Shown: in pieces, positions 1 through 12,474 of the stretch
How positions within the stretch are numbered: the first letter of the stretch is position 1
Layout of the letters: each line of letters begins with the position of its first letter
Origin: Liolophura sinensis
Lineage: Eukaryota; Mollusca; Polyplacophora; Chitonida; Chitonidae
Assembly (NCBI RefSeq): GCF_032854445.1
Contig: NC_088297.1
Location: 4,403,991 to 4,467,990, forward strand
Direction: 5' to 3'
Length of the DNA stretch: 64,000 nt
The notes under the pieces: generated by a model
The model's input: the letters and a program-made list of their open reading frames with translations, nothing else
The model's database searches: none
Told to the model about the DNA's origin: nothing
Translations under genes and position numbers: made by a program

Positions 1-192
1 CGTGTACACATGTGCATGTAAGCGTATGCCCGTGTACACATGTGCATGTAAGCGTATGCCCGTGTACACATGTGCATGTAAGCGTATGCCCGTGTACACA
101 TGTGCATGTAAGCGTATGCCCGTGTACACATGTGCATGTAAGCGTATGCCCGTGTACACATGTGCATGTAAGCGTATGCCCGTGTACACATG
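1..192. repeat. 30-bp tandem array
   Basis: Six nearly perfect copies of CGTGTACACATGTGCATGTA-AGCGTATGCC plus a partial; it probably extends left of the window. Both open frames over it are repeat artefacts. Confidence 0.95.
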
Positions 193-366
193 CACATTTC
201 TTTGCACAGTTTTGCACATTTTACTACTGGCTCATGACCACTAGTATATAGTGCATTTGTGCTGGTAAAGTAAAGCGGAAGATCACAAGCTCTCCAGTAA
301 AACAGCAGAGAATGCAGGATGCGTTCATGACAGGTGCCCACGAGGAAGTTTGGCTATTTCAGCTTG

Positions 367-514
367 TAAATCAAAGCACCTCCTGGTTTGTATACCTGCA
401 TGTAAATCAAAGCGCCTCCTGGTTTGTATACCTGCATGAAAATCAAAGCACCTCCTGGTTTGTATACCTGCATGAAAATCAAAGCGCCTCCTGGTTTCTA
501 TACCTGCATGAAAA
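367..514. repeat. 36-bp tandem array
   Basis: About four copies of a unit containing CTCCTGGTTTGTATACCTGC and ATGAAAATCAAAGC; 36 bp keeps a 12-residue repeat open on both strands. Confidence 0.9.
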
Positions 515-1289
515 TCGGACTTACATGTAACCATGCCCCTACGCCAGGAACTAAATTCACGATCCATATCAGAATGAGTTTGCGGCTGCCAAAGAGTTTA
601 TACCGTTAGCCATTAACCTTTGCCTAATAATGTTTAATTCAGTCACATGCACAATGTTCAGGGGGCCATTTTGTTCAATTCCTAGAGAAAGTGACAGGAC
701 ATCAGCTACATAATCTCATCAGAGTGATATTAGATTTGTATTTAAGTTTTCTGCATCTTTCCACAAAGCATAAAAATTGATTTTCACACAAGGAAACTAC
801 CTCATAACATTCTTTTCTCACCATACTCCTAAAAAGATGACATTTACTGTCATTATTCTCCATTTGGTAACGAGATCATTTCTCAAAGCAAACAAGTCCA
901 CAGGCATTCAGATTTGAAAATTAAGTTATCATTAATCAGTATTCCTATAACATCTAAAAACTATTGATGCGGAAATAATGCGATTTTATAAACTTTACTT
1001 AATTTGTGCTTATTTTAGTATTCCATAACAACTAATGAACAGCCTATTAAAGCATGAAGGACACGTGATTCATGTGCAGAGATCATACACATCTACTCTG
1101 AATCCAAGAACAATGGTCACCTACATGTATGACTTAAACAGAACTACACATATACATCCACATATATATATATTGCTACATCACATAATCTGCTATTTGC
1201 CAGCTTCAGATCATTTTCAAGTCTTTGCAATGACTTTGAATAAATGAAGTTTTTTTATAAGCACCACTGCAACTATATGTAAACATGTT

Positions 1290-1545
1290 TATTTATTTTG
1301 ATCGATTGTTGCTTAAAACCACACTCAAAAACTGCGCAGGCTCATGGGTGGAGTAAAGTGGGGAGCTGGTATAAAACACCAACCAATGGCAAGTTATTGA
1401 CAAACTTGGAGCCTTCTTTTGACCATACACACAAATTTTTCACTCATACAAAGGCAGTGCAACTTATGGATGGAGGAAGCAGGAGTGCTGGTGTGAAGCA
1501 CCGACATTTGGCAAGTTACAGATGATCTTTCCAACACATGAGGGA
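1290..1545 (-). repeat. Diverged interspersed repeat (family D), two partial copies
   Basis: Two versions of a motif near GGCAAGTTATTGACAAACTT (1,388) and GGCAAGTTACAGATGATCTT (1,508), each preceded by SINE-tail-like sequence. The same motif occurs at 53,208 and 53,925. Confidence 0.42.
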
Positions 1546-1736
1546 CAGTCTTGCATACCATACTGGCAGAAGGCAAGGGGTCTTCAACAAAATGTTATAT
1601 TTCATAAATGGCCAACCAAGTGTTATTGACCACATACTGTCGCCGAGGCGTCACATCCACCAAGAGCAAAGGAATTCCTTGTCCAAGGTCAGATTTGAAC
1701 CTATACCTTGTCTGCCCTAGCGAATGTAAGGCACGT

Positions 1737-1950
1737 AACCCAATTCCTCACCCTTTTCACATAGGAAAGAACAACTTTCAGTGCAACTTATGCACACTTT
1801 TAATTTGATTTTGGAAAAAAAAACTACATTGATAGAATCGGCCAGTATTAGGGCTTATAACTTTATCATTAAACACAGAAAAAATGCCTTCAGAATATGG
1901 TTGAATAAAGACCTTGCAAACCTGCAAAAAGGCTTTGAAGAATTACAGTA
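1737..1950 (-). mobile_element. Palindromic MITE copy 1
   Basis: Terminal inverted repeats read (A)ATTCCTCACCCTTTTCAC on the left and its counterpart GGCTTTGAAGAATTACAGTA on the right; the interior has GTGCAACTTATGCACACTTT and TTGAATAAAGACCTTGCAAA. Same element as those at 3,270, 12,073, 30,304 and 55,909; this copy and 30,304 are in the opposite orientation. It encodes no protein. Confidence 0.62.
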
Positions 1951-2007
1951 CCTCTAATAACTAGACCAAGTGAGTGTAAAGCTACCAAGAAAGAAAGGAA
2001 GATGGGA

Positions 2008-2073
2008 CAAAAAAAAAAAACCAAAAAAAAAAAAAGCATGCACACACACACACAAAAAAAAAAAAAAAAAGGT
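2008..2073. repeat. A-rich and (CA)n simple repeat
   Basis: Poly-A runs separated by CACACACACACA; likely assembly- and slippage-prone. Confidence 0.85.
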
Positions 2074-2861
2074 AGTAATATTTGGGAACTCTACATTCAG
2101 GAAGAGTAGATATTTACCATATAGTGTACGGGCCTGATTTTCTCCAATTACTCCTAGAGGAAAATTGGGACAAGGCCAAATCCACTGATTTTCTATGGAA
2201 CGGTACACCTAGGTGGGGTGGTATTCTAAGGGGGCCTGTTATTAGAGACAGCTCACCCACTTATCTGAGGCTTCAATTCCAACACCCAGTCTCCCGGGGC
2301 TAACATTAAGGCAGTGCCAGCAGGCCTAGCCCATTATGAAAGACCTGCACAGACCTTGGTCAGCTGGTCAGAAAAGCGAGTTAATTACAATATGAAATGA
2401 TAAATCAATCAAATTCCGCCAAGTGCTCCTTACCATCAGCATGCTTTGCCATGACAACTGCCACACTAATGGATTTGGGGCCTTTTTTTTCACTGGGTGT
2501 TAAGAAACAATTAGAGGTTACCATGGACCGGCCAATGATAATTGTCCTAGAATCGAATAGAGTGCTTCTATAGTTACATGTACTAACAATAGCCATTGAC
2601 CATGGTGATTCTAGCCAGTGGACAGTGTTAACACAAAAGTCCATCCCAGCATCTCTGGTAATAAAACGTTAACAGTTACAAGACACATTGTTTACAGTAG
2701 ATACACACATGTATCACAGTACAAATCCAACATGTATCCCATTAAAATATCTCAAATAAATCAAAACTAAATAAAGTTGGTTCGGAGGGGTTAGGGCTAA
2801 GCTTCACATTAGGCATGGGTCCCGGTGTTTTTGCCTAACAAAATTGTCTGCATTTGAAAGA

Positions 2862-3124
2862 TTTTATTTATTTGATTGGTGTTTTAAGCCGTACTCAAGA
2901 ATATTTCACTTATACGACGGCAGCCAACATTATGGTGGGAGGGAACCGGGCACAGCCCGGGGGAAACCCACAACCATCCGCAGGTTGTTGGCAGACCTTC
3001 CCACATACGGCCGGAGAGGAAGCCAGCATGAGCTGGACTTGAACTCACAGCGACCGCATTGGTGAGAGACTACTGGGTCATTACGCTGCGCTTGCGCGCT
3101 AACCAACTGAGCCACGGAGGCCCC
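2862..3124 (-). mobile_element. tRNA-derived SINE, family A, full length
   Basis: Reverse-oriented. The tail (AAATAAAT)n, then CACCAATC...TACGGC, a central domain (CCGGTTTCC...CACCATAATG...CGTCGTATAAGTGAAATATTC) and a tRNA-like head with A box (TGGCTCAGTTGGTTAGCGCG) and B box (GTGAGTTCAAGTCC). About 262 bp. The central domain resembles domains described in mollusc SINE superfamilies (V or Meta type); I cannot assign which. Confidence 0.85.
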
Positions 3125-3269
3125 CTGCATTCGCAAGAAGTGGATTCTACAGCCCCTGCATAGATACAGTATACATATAAATCCACTGCACAAGTTTGCT
3201 AGAAGGTCCTCATTCCAAGGAGTAACACGTATCACCACCGGCCCAAATCTTCTGCCAAGTTCATAGCAG

Positions 3270-3428
3270 TACTGTAATTCTTCAACCTTTTTGCATGTTT
3301 ACAAGGTGTTTATTCAAGCATATTCTGAAAACCTTAATATGTATAGTCTCCAAAATCAAACTAAAAATCTGCAAAAATTTCAATGAAAGTTGCTCTTCTA
3401 TATGCAAAAAGGTTGATGAATTAGGGTA
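3270..3428 (+). mobile_element. Palindromic MITE copy 2 (short)
   Basis: Ends TACTGTAATTCTTCAACC and GGTTGATGAATTAGGGTA; the interior GCATGTTTACAAGGTGTTTA and GTTGCTCTTCTATATGCAAA is shared with the 12-kb and 55.9-kb copies. A TA at each end is compatible with a Tc1/mariner-like TA target, but this is inference. Confidence 0.66.
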
Positions 3429-5903
3429 TCTGTGGAAGGCTGTAACCGGTTATCCCAATGCAGACCTAAAGTGTATGCACTCTTTTTTTACAGCTACCAT
3501 TATTAGTTCTAAGTGAATCACATCTTGCTTTATGATTATTTGATGGAATTTCTTTACTACCAATTTTTTCTCTCTAGGACGATGAATATCACAGTGAAAT
3601 ATTTCCTTTCTTAGCGATTGGCAATAAATATGATTTCAGGGCCAAGGCTCAAGATTCGGACATTGCGATTGGGGAAATTTTATTGACACCAGTCTTGTGT
3701 TCCCATCAGCGCTTCCACTCGCTTTTCCCAGTACGGCTCCAACCATTCAACCCCTCAAACTGTTGCATCGAACGAATCTTTTTGCTACAACTTTGCCACA
3801 CTCTGGTCTATTGGAATGTCACTGCGGTATCACAAGAGGAGTCTTCATTCGGAACGAGCGGATATTTTATTGATCTGGAGACAGCAGATGGTGCCGCTTT
3901 GCCGGGGACATTGCGCCAAGAACGTGCCTCAGGAGCCTGCTGAGTACATTAATGCTGTGGCAGCAGAGTGTAATGATAGCCGCGCTAAAGCTATTGCTCC
4001 TTGTACAACAAGTGTCTTTGTGATGTGGAGTGTGGTTCATCAATCTCTACAACTGTCACACATACACCATTAGTACTGCAATCTCAATTGTCTTCTCAAC
4101 ATACCCTGTACCTAGGGAACAGATTGGACAATCAGCACAGTTACCTAACCCCCAACCCCTAACCATTCACACGTCACATGTGCATCATTTACTTTCCCTA
4201 GAAGAAAAAAAAGACACAAAAATTTCATCACCTACATACATGTACTCGAAATGTTTGTTCTTAACTTAGGGCCAATGATCCATTTGATACTTAATTCCAA
4301 TCTCTGGAATATGGAGTTACATGTAATATGGAGTTACATGTAATATGGTCATATGGCATTCTCTAGGAGTAAAACGAGAAATCCCTAAAATGTCTTTCTT
4401 TCGAGTCCTGCCAGGTACACAGTGTACATGTACCATGTATTAACACTCAGAAGTACACTGCACATGTGCAAGAATAAGAATTCAGTAACACACTGATACA
4501 TGTAACAAGTCCTTACCACAACAATGTACATATATGTGTATTAGACATGTACAATGCGCAGGTGTACTGGTAATTTTGAAGAAATGCTCTGAAAGTAGGG
4601 CAGGGTGAATGTATTCAGTGTACATGTGTGCAACAATGCTGAACTCAAAGAAGATGTTACTCTGCTTATGTAACTTCTAAAAAAGAGGGCAACTCTTGTT
4701 CCATGGGGTTCAAGATAACCCTCCATTGGGGAAGGCCTTGGGAGAACCTTTTTGCCCTGGCCAGCTGGAGAAGCCATTAAGGCTGGTGGGCCTGGGATGA
4801 GGACATTAACAGTTGCCTTACCCTGTGAGGCCAAAGATCAGCAGGAAACCAATTAGCTTCAATTGGGCAATCCAGGATAAGAAATGGGTCATTTACCCCA
4901 GTTTTTGGTGTAGACACATACTGTATCCTGGTCTAAACTTCAAGGTCACATTCACACTTCAGATGTGATATTACCGAAGTTTACTGATAACACCATTCTC
5001 ATCGCCTACAAGTAACTTCTTAACCAGATCTACGCAAATGAACCAGTGTGTGTTTGTAAATGCAGAGTACAAGTATGTAAACTGTATACCCATGCGTGTT
5101 TACATGGGGTATCCTCATAATACCAGCCAATGTGTGATGTAAGAGCTGATGGTATACAGTCCGTCAAAAGTACACTTGTACAAAATCAAAGGAATACAAT
5201 ACATGTATGTATTCAAAAACCGCACGAAAAAGATGTGAACTAGAGATTTTCTGCATCTACTGGATTTATTTTTCAAACAAAAACACACTGTGGCTCATAT
5301 CAGGGAGTTGGTATATGTCATGTACATGTATAATATTATTTTCGCAGGCCAAAATACATGTAACAAAATCTGCATACAAATATACCAATGGCTAAGACTG
5401 GCTTTTCACTGCCCATCCTGCTTCAACCAGGATAGTGATTCCTTGTGTGATAAAAACGCCCACTCTTCCTATACTCCAAGGGAGGACCTAAATGCACACA
5501 GGGCAATTACACTTGAATCAGAACTGCCCACCTTTAGCCAACCTCTGACAGGCACCTTCTTGAAACCTGGTAAATTACAAACAGGTGAGGCACTCCTCAG
5601 CCCGAATCTACATGTACATGTATGCTTCCCCTAGGGGTGGGGGGTGGGGGGAACCATCCATATGGATATCTAATTATTGGCCAGAGTTCACTAATACATG
5701 TACCTGCCCATGTACATGTTCAAGGTAAAACGCTTGGCTAATCCCACTGAAGAATATTTCTGTGCTTGAGTTGCTTCTGAGTTAAAGCCACTACGATCCA
5801 CTAGGTGGTCCACGATCAGTGGCCAATTTCCAAATGGTCCAGAGTTATTGATGAAGGTATTGCTGTTAACGACATAATGGGGTGGGTCACTCTAAAAGCC
5901 TGC

Positions 5904-5960
5904 CTACAGTACGTGTTCCTTCTACACCACTTTGTCCGGGCTGGTTTAAAAATGCAATAG
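5904..5960 (-). CDS. Possible exon with C-x-C-x9-C-x5-C pattern (frame ambiguous)
   Basis: Seen on the minus strand: a good acceptor (attactgttatttgtacag|GA) followed by about 57 nt to a moderate donor (ACT|GTAGGC). One frame gives CYCIFKPARTKWCRRNTYC, a pattern close to the von Willebrand C-like modules of RECK (C-x-C-x6/8-C-x4-C). The phase-0 frame gives DAIAFLNQPGQSGVEGTRT, which is equally open. I cannot decide between them, or exclude chance. Boundaries are accurate to a few bases. Confidence 0.22.
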
Positions 5961-6282
5961 CATCCTGTACAAATAACAGTAATTCCAGTCAGATATACAG
6001 TGCTGAGGAATGACATTTGAATACCCTATTTTCCACTGCTTTTTGGACGTGCACTTGAAATTTTACTTTGTCTGTGCCCACACCAAATAATTCTACGTGC
6101 ATACAGTGTATACAGCAAATCATCTATCATTACTTCACAGTTATATTTGTTGTTTTTTTTTTAACCAACAAAACAACCTGCTGTACCAATTATGGTACAA
6201 TTTATGTAATGATGATTAGATGGGGAAAAATGTGACTAACGCAATTCACTGTTGATCACATAACATGGGATTCTTTCTCCGA

Positions 6283-6402
6283 CTTACATGTATGTTGTAC
6301 GTGTACTTACATGCATGTTGTACGTGTACTTACATGTACGTTGTACGTGTACTTACATGTATGTTATACACGTACTCACATGTACGTTGTACATGTACAT
6401 GC
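6283..6402. repeat. 23-bp tandem array
   Basis: Five copies of CTTACATGTATGTTGTACGT-GTA starting at 6,283, 6,306, 6,329, 6,352 and 6,375. Confidence 0.9.
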
Positions 6403-7111
6403 ACAGCTGCATCATTGCTGAAATGCTCCATGAAATTAAAGAAAATTTAGCGCAGGAGGTTAAAGTCGGCTACCAACCACTTTCATACCACCAATAATGA
6501 CAGGCCCTTTGACCTTACTCTACATCGACGTGTGAAAATCTGTGCATCACTTGTGAGATAATTCATCCATTACATATCAAATGCTCGTGGCTTATTTCTG
6601 CTTCCACTGTCAAACTACAAAACTGCCTGTTCTATGAGCGAAATATCCTTGAATAAAGTATTTGGATAATCCATTTTCACTTCTATGAAAAAATTGTTCT
6701 GTTTCAAAATGACTTTCAACAAGCAGGTGAGACAAGTTGGCAAAACCTGGTAGTCTCTCAGGTGCTTAAATATTCTCAGCATTTTATTCCACCTTTTTTC
6801 GTGCCTGGAGTCCGTCTGACCGTGAGATAAACCAAACTGTACCTGTAGTTCTACCCACGCCTCATTCCCTCACATCTGTAATCCAATGAATATGTACACG
6901 TACACCCTCATTGTTCGAACTTTAGAACCGCCTCTGCCACCAATATTTGCATCATTCGGAGAGAACTATGTTGTGTAGATAAATACCTAATGCAATTTTA
7001 TGAAGCTTGCATCTTAAGTGATACAAACAAATCCTTTTTAGCATTATTTTCATAATGCACTTCGACAAAAAATGCTTTAGTGGTTAAAAAGGTTGAAGAT
7101 TCACGCACTAC

Positions 7112-7148
7112 CAGGTGAATTCCTTCACACACTTGTGGTAGTAGCACT
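7112..7148 (-). CDS. Possible small exon (weak)
   Basis: Seen on the minus strand: acceptor-like cacgacag|AG and donor CTG|GTAGTG enclose 37 nt. In one frame it reads CYYHKCVKEFT; in another VLLPQVCEGIHL, with upstream codons giving C-T-C. The second frame resembles the C-x-C...LL-x-x-C module of RECK but has no acceptor upstream that would include the C-x-C part. The polypyrimidine tract is poor. Confidence 0.17.
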
Positions 7149-8557
7149 CTGTCGTGGCAAGTACATTGTCGGAGTTTCATTCGCCGGGAGGACATAAAGA
7201 AGGCAGTTTATTGGAAACACAATGTCTATTACATGCAATTTATGATTTCAGCTGATATACTGTATTCGTGTTTTCATGTTTGACAAATGGAAGACAAATG
7301 TACATATTGTTTCCACTTCTACTGTTATAGACGGCCTCTCGGAAGAGCAAACTGAATAATTACGCTGTTCCTTTGTACATTTGTCGTAAGACATTTTGTA
7401 CATCACTATTACCTTACCACTGTCCTATATGTGTGACTATTGTACATGTGCGACATCTCTGTGACACTGGGCCACGTCCGGTTCAGAAAATCATCATCCC
7501 CGTGTAACATGCCAAGACATGCACTATGTCCGTGGTCAAAAGTTTTAGGGTACTTGTACCAAGACAAAGTGTCAGGTACATTTCCACGACAGGTTTCTAT
7601 GATACATGTACATGTTTTCATAGCTACCATTAACTTCATCATCGATTACTTTGTGTCACAGGTCACCAGACTATTGAATGATGATTAGCTACATCACTGG
7701 TTTCAATAACATCATGTATTTTGGAAATTCCAAAAACTTGGAAACCTTTGAGCTGGAAGGCTTTGACCAGCACTGCACACACCTTAATTAAGATATTGTG
7801 CTTGCCGAGATTTCAGGGCTTGGAATTTATCCAATTGAATTTTGTGCTATAACTCACAGCAATCTGGCTGCCTTAGGCCACATGGGACTCCTGCACTAAG
7901 TGCTTCATTCACCACAAATTAGGGTCACATTCACAGCCTGTCGTAAGTTCCCCTAATAAAATTATCCTACTGGTTTCTGCAAGGTTGCATCAAGCAGCAT
8001 TGCCTCAATCAATGATGCCCCCTTAACGGGAGTATTCGCGCCTGGAATTTGCGCCCTGGCGAGCACGAGTAACTGGCAGGTCAGCTAAGAGAGGGTGACA
8101 GAACGTCAATAACATCGTCATAGTAGCGTGTTTAAATAACGATTACTTATGCCAAGCTAAGCATAACAATTGGACTTCCTGGAAGTAACAAAAAAAAAAA
8201 AAAAAAATTGGACAAAATGTTCTGTTAATGCTGTTGAGGATGATAGAGACAATGTGGGGAGTGGGAGGTGTTTATCACCCCAGGCCAACTGATTCTTCCA
8301 AATAGTACATATTTCTGGGTACATGTTAAACATACAATGTATAACCCATAAGAAAGAACAATATATACATACAGGTGCAATGATCAATAAAAACTCAGTC
8401 TGTTCTCTTAATGCACATCCATGTATAGATTTAACATTATAGGACATCTGCTGACCATGGCCAGGCAAAAAATGCTTTCTGACATGTACAGCCTGTGTTC
8501 AGTAGGTGACATGTATTTACTGTGCAGTGTAGCACAGTTCTAGGGCTGGCCTTCACA

Positions 8558-9621
8558 GTCTAGCCCTACCACATCACTATGCTTTAACAAAGCAGTAAGC
8601 GAGATCACCGAAGCGCTCCATCAGAGTTATGCTTTGAATGTTCCTCCGTGTATTCTTAGTAAAACCCACATATTGTTTGGTCAATGACCTAGATACCTTG
8701 TTAGAAAGAAACGCGAAGATAAACATCAACATTTCGGCTGCATGTTCTCCTCCACTGCCATGTTTGGTTTTGTTTTGACATAGGTAGACTACATCTACTC
8801 TAGGAACACCTCCAATTCTGCCGCTCTCTATATACCCCTCTATCCTGACGACACACATCGTCTACTGTTGACTGCTACTTCACCACACTGTTCTATGCCC
8901 TGTCGCTATGACAACTCTATGATGATCAGAGATATCTGCTACAGTAGGTTGTGCCGTACATTTGAAACATACTGTATGTTCCAGGTGTAGAATTTGGTTG
9001 ACGTTTTCCTAGAGTAGAGTGAGTGAGTGCTTGGGGTTTAACGTCATACTCAACAAATTTTCAGTCATATGACAACAAAGGAATCCTTAGGGTGTATGTA
9101 ATGTACCTCCTTGTTGCAGGATGGATTTCCACCGCTCTTTTATCTAGTGATGCTTTGCTGATTTACCGAAGGCAAGTAAGCCGCCCCGCCCCAGTCATTA
9201 TACTGATACAGGTCAACCAGTCGTTGCACTATCCCCTTCATACTGAACGCCAAGCGAGGAAGTCACAAATTCCTCGTCTCAGGTGTGAGGAAGTCTAAAG
9301 TCTTGACCCAGGAATGATCCTGGATCTACCACTCCCGAAGCGGACGCTCTACCAACAGTGCTATCTGGGCCAGCCCAGGAGTAGGTGTGCCGACTTCAAA
9401 GCAAAGTCAAACATGGTGGAAGAGGGAAACTTTGAGTCGGAGTTTTGATGTTTATCATCTGTCTTCTTTTTAACAAGGCAGGCCAACAGCCAAAAAATAT
9501 GTGGATTCACTAAAAATACATGTAGGAACATTCAGAGCATAAGTTTGATGGAGTGCTCCAAGCAACTCAATGTGATCTCACCTACCGACAGTTTATAGCA
9601 ATGAGGTAGGGCTAGACTGTA
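8558..9621. mobile_element. Foldback (long inverted repeat) element with a SINE in its loop
   Basis: Seen: about 250-bp arms at 8,558-8,815 and 9,372-9,621 are imperfect reverse complements, starting from outer ends ACAGTCTAGCCCTACC and GGTAGGGCTAGACTGT. Inner matches include TTATGCTTTGAATGTTCCT against TTATGCTCTGAATGTTCCT and the stretch GATAAACATCAA. The loop (8,816-9,371) carries a separate SINE-like element. No matching target-site duplication is obvious. A 93-aa open frame lies on the minus strand of the left arm but is not clearly preserved in the right arm. A non-autonomous DNA transposon or an inverted duplication are both possible. Confidence 0.68.
9019..9376 (-). mobile_element. SINE family B copy 1, inside the foldback loop
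   Basis: In plus reading it starts GTGCTTGGGGTTTAACGTC, then TTTTCAGTCATATGACA, and ends in a tRNA-like head in reverse (GCGGACGCTCTACCAACAGT). The 3' end of the element is at the left. Confidence 0.68.
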
Positions 9622-10198
9622 AAAAGAATTGTGCTATGTATGGTGTACATTTATGTTCGATGCACAAATACATGTATCTGCCACTACATAACTACTCCAG
9701 TATACATGAAGTTGCCTCTCTGTATAAAAATACATGTGCGTTGAGAAATTCAGGAGAAAGCTTCGCAAATCAACATCAGCCATGTGCACACAAACTAAAT
9801 CCATCTTCTCCTTTGTTCACTGCTGCGTTAGAATTTCAGGAAATCATCTTACAAAACCATGCTCAACCCTCAACAAACAGCATCAGAAATCTTCCCTTTG
9901 TTCTCTACAGAGAGGCTTCTGTCAACTTCTGAAGTGCGGGCTAAATACCTCTGCCAACAATGACCAGTTAACTACATGTACATGTAGACTTTAGCAATGG
10001 GGTCCACAAAACACTCCAACCTAAATAGTATTTACTTTAAGCAGATACAGAAGGGCATGTTTTTTTTAGTACAAGTGTTCACATATCAACTTACAAGACC
10101 TCTTTACTTTATTTTTTGCCCCTGAGATAATTTCTTCCACATCAAATTGGGGCTGAGCCTATGAGTAAGCAGTTTAGCATGTAATAGGTTAGACTTAC

Positions 10199-10251
10199 TC
10201 CTTGGAAGCCGGAACATAGAGAGCAAACAACTCCACATGGGTTACCAGCCT
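10199..10251 (-). CDS. Cysteine-rich 53-nt exon candidate (RECK-like PC-x3-C)
   Basis: Seen: a pyrimidine-rich acceptor (gtgtgttttgtgtttaaag|AG, with a second AG two bases on) and a strong donor (GGA|GTAAGT) enclose a stretch encoding AGNPCGVVCSLCSGFQG, leaving in phase 0. The first AG gives phase-1 entry, the second phase 0. RECK has PC-x3-C...C-(T/S)-x-F after the fifth knot, with a longer spacing before the last Cys than seen here. Strand, order and cysteine density support membership in the same gene; the family match is only approximate. Confidence 0.38.
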
Positions 10252-10460
10252 CTTTAAACACAAAACACACAACAGTCACTTTTCTGCCCTTTGCACCCGC
10301 CCACTTTCTCCAGTAATTTGCCATGCTTGAAACATGTACATTGTAGGTTTGCCACAACAAGCATACAGTTCACTTGAAGTCCCTGTACATGTACAAGTTT
10401 ACAACTGACTGTACATGTATGTGTTGTATACATTTAATTTTTCCAGTTCTTATTAATTCT

Positions 10461-10640
10461 GGGGGCCCTCTGTAACCTAGTGGTTAGCCTCTTACCAACA
10501 CGATCTCTGTGAGTTCAAGTCCAGGTCTGCAGTAACCTGCGCATGGTTGGTGGTAACCCCCTCAGTTTCCTACTGTGGCTGGCAGTCACTGTACATGTAT
10601 GAGTGAAATATTCTTTAGTAATGCACAAAACAGTCATTAA
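10461..10640 (+). mobile_element. tRNA-derived SINE, variant related to family A
   Basis: The head GGGGGCCCTCTGTAACCTAG carries an A box with TAGTGGTTAG and a B box GTGAGTTCAAGTCC; the shortened body retains CCTGCGCATGGTTGGTGG and GTGAAATATTCTTTAGTA. Plus orientation, antisense to the inferred left gene. Confidence 0.7.
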
Positions 10641-12072
10641 AGGGGAAGAAAATTTAAAACAGGACACTATAGTCTGAAAGAACACATTTTTTTTCTATCT
10701 GGTGTTGCCTGCTGCATAATTTTTGTGATTTTCCTTGTTAAACCTAAAGCCTGAAAACCGCAAAGTTGGCAAAAATCCCGGAGTCCATGGCCTCCTCCAT
10801 CTTCAACACCCTGTAATTTATGCTGGGGTGTGTTGCCTCTCAGCCAATGAGATTCGTTAAAACTGTCAGCTTGTTCGTGTAAACTTGGAACCTACGTCCC
10901 AACATTCCGGTTTCACGATCGTCAAGCAGAAAACGAAGTGTACTGTTCGCTACCTTTTGGGGAGAAGAGTTCTACCGGAAATGTACGAACTACACTTCAG
11001 GGTTTCTGATGGCAATTTTCCTCCTAACAAAGAAAACTTCAGGATAGTTCTTAGGCAAAATGGAGTCACCCACAGCAGATTTTGGCGCTGACTTTATTTA
11101 TAATTTATCAACTTGAGGTACATTTTTTTATGGCACCTGCTAGAAAATGCATACTGTTTTCAATGATATTTGTTTGATATTTAAGTTTTCTTCTTCTTTA
11201 AATAAATCAATAAATTCTTACTGATTGACAGCAGTCAGGTTTATGAGTAGATAAAACTCCAGTCATCAGAGTAAACCTCTGACCTTTGATGAGAAACTGG
11301 TGAACTCTCCAATCATACATGTACATGTAGGCCAAACATATGCATACTGGTGGAAGGCAATTCATCTCCAATAGATTTCATGCAAGACCACATCAAACAG
11401 CACCATCAATCACTTACATGTACTGCCACAAAGGTCTCAACAGTCAAGGAAACCTGGGAATCTAGAAATTTCCCTGTTCGAAAACGTGCATAACGAATAG
11501 GTATTTTCAGTTATTATGCTTGTTCGTCTAGAAATCTGACTTGTGATTTATTGGTTTACTCTTTAAACCTGGAAAACAAACCTAGGATAAGATGCTCACA
11601 TGACCTGTAACACTTGTGTAACCCCGGCATTCCAGCCTATGGTAAACTTTTATGCACTGAGCCAAGCTTAGAAAATGGGTCAGAAAAAAATATCCCGCAC
11701 ACTTCAGCGGAGTCTAAAGTGAAGAAAGCTGTAGGAATGTTGTAGAAGTACGTGACGATTGTGTCTGAAAACCAGAGCATGCTAAAAACCTGTGGGTCCA
11801 CACAAAGACCTGTATAAAACTGTCTCAACACATGACTGCTGTACTGGACGTACCATGTACGCAAATCATTAAAGGCTAAAGAATTGGCTACTTTTTTGTC
11901 CTTCAAATAAAGAAACTTGTTTTTCTCTGTTCAGCCTATATATGCTTGACTTTGTTGCACTGATTATTTGCAGATATACAAAAGATTTACAGAGAACAGT
12001 AGCTATACATATATACATATATATCTATATACAAAATTGCTGTGGGTACATTGTAGGTTGAGGGGAGGACTG

Positions 12073-12303
12073 ACTGTAATTCTTCAACCTTTTTCGCATG
12101 TTTGCAAGGTGTTATTTAAGCATATTCTGAAGGCATTATTTTGTGTTTAGTAATGAAATTACATGTATACTGCTTGTGAAACCCTGAAATTAGCCAATCC
12201 GATCAAAGTAGTTATGTATCCAAAATTAAATTTTAAATGTGCATACACATGCACAATGCCATGACAGCTGCTCGTTCAGATGTTCATGTGATGAATTAGG
12301 GTA
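12073..12303 (+). mobile_element. Palindromic MITE copy 3
   Basis: Same terminal repeats (ACTGTAATTCTTCAACC ... GATGAATTAGGGTA) and interior GCATGTTTGCAAGGTGTTAT, GTGAAACCCTGAAATTAGCC. The right end abuts a 15-bp tandem array. Confidence 0.65.
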
Positions 12304-12310
12304 CATGTAC

Positions 12311-12474
12311 ATGCCAGTGACTTACATGTCGGTGACTTACATGCCGGTGACTTACATGCCGGTGACTTACATGTCGGTGACTTACAGGTCAGTGACTTAC
12401 ATGCCAGTGACTCACATGCCAGTGACTTACATGCCAGTGACTTACATGCCAGTGACTTGCATGCCGGTGACTTA
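12311..12474. repeat. 15-bp tandem array
   Basis: About eleven copies of ATGCCAGTGACTTAC with variants. It starts a few bases after a MITE end; the open frame over it (V-T-Y-M-P repeat) is an artefact. Confidence 0.93.

Larger units (their letters stand above)
515..8557. other. Intron-like AT-rich DNA, mostly featureless
   Basis: Outside the listed repeats and the two weak exon candidates I see nothing coding. Recurrent ACATGTA words occur, and a short 17-bp triplet repeat (ATATGGAGTTACATGTA) lies near 4,310-4,345. CpG is scarce. Confidence 0.5.

Noticed and set aside
1-251. Open frames of about 80 codons with Cys/Val/Met repeats
   Set aside because: Direct translations of the 30-bp array; no gene signals.
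2930-3238. 102-codon minus-strand frame
   Set aside because: Covers a SINE (family A); equivalent frames recur at other SINE copies (for example 14,343 and 47,769).
4541-4834. 97-codon minus-strand frame
   Set aside because: No good acceptor/donor pair and low-complexity C-terminus; not supported as an exon.
8577-8858. 93-codon minus-strand gene
   Set aside because: Lies within one arm of the foldback element and the related arm does not keep the frame.
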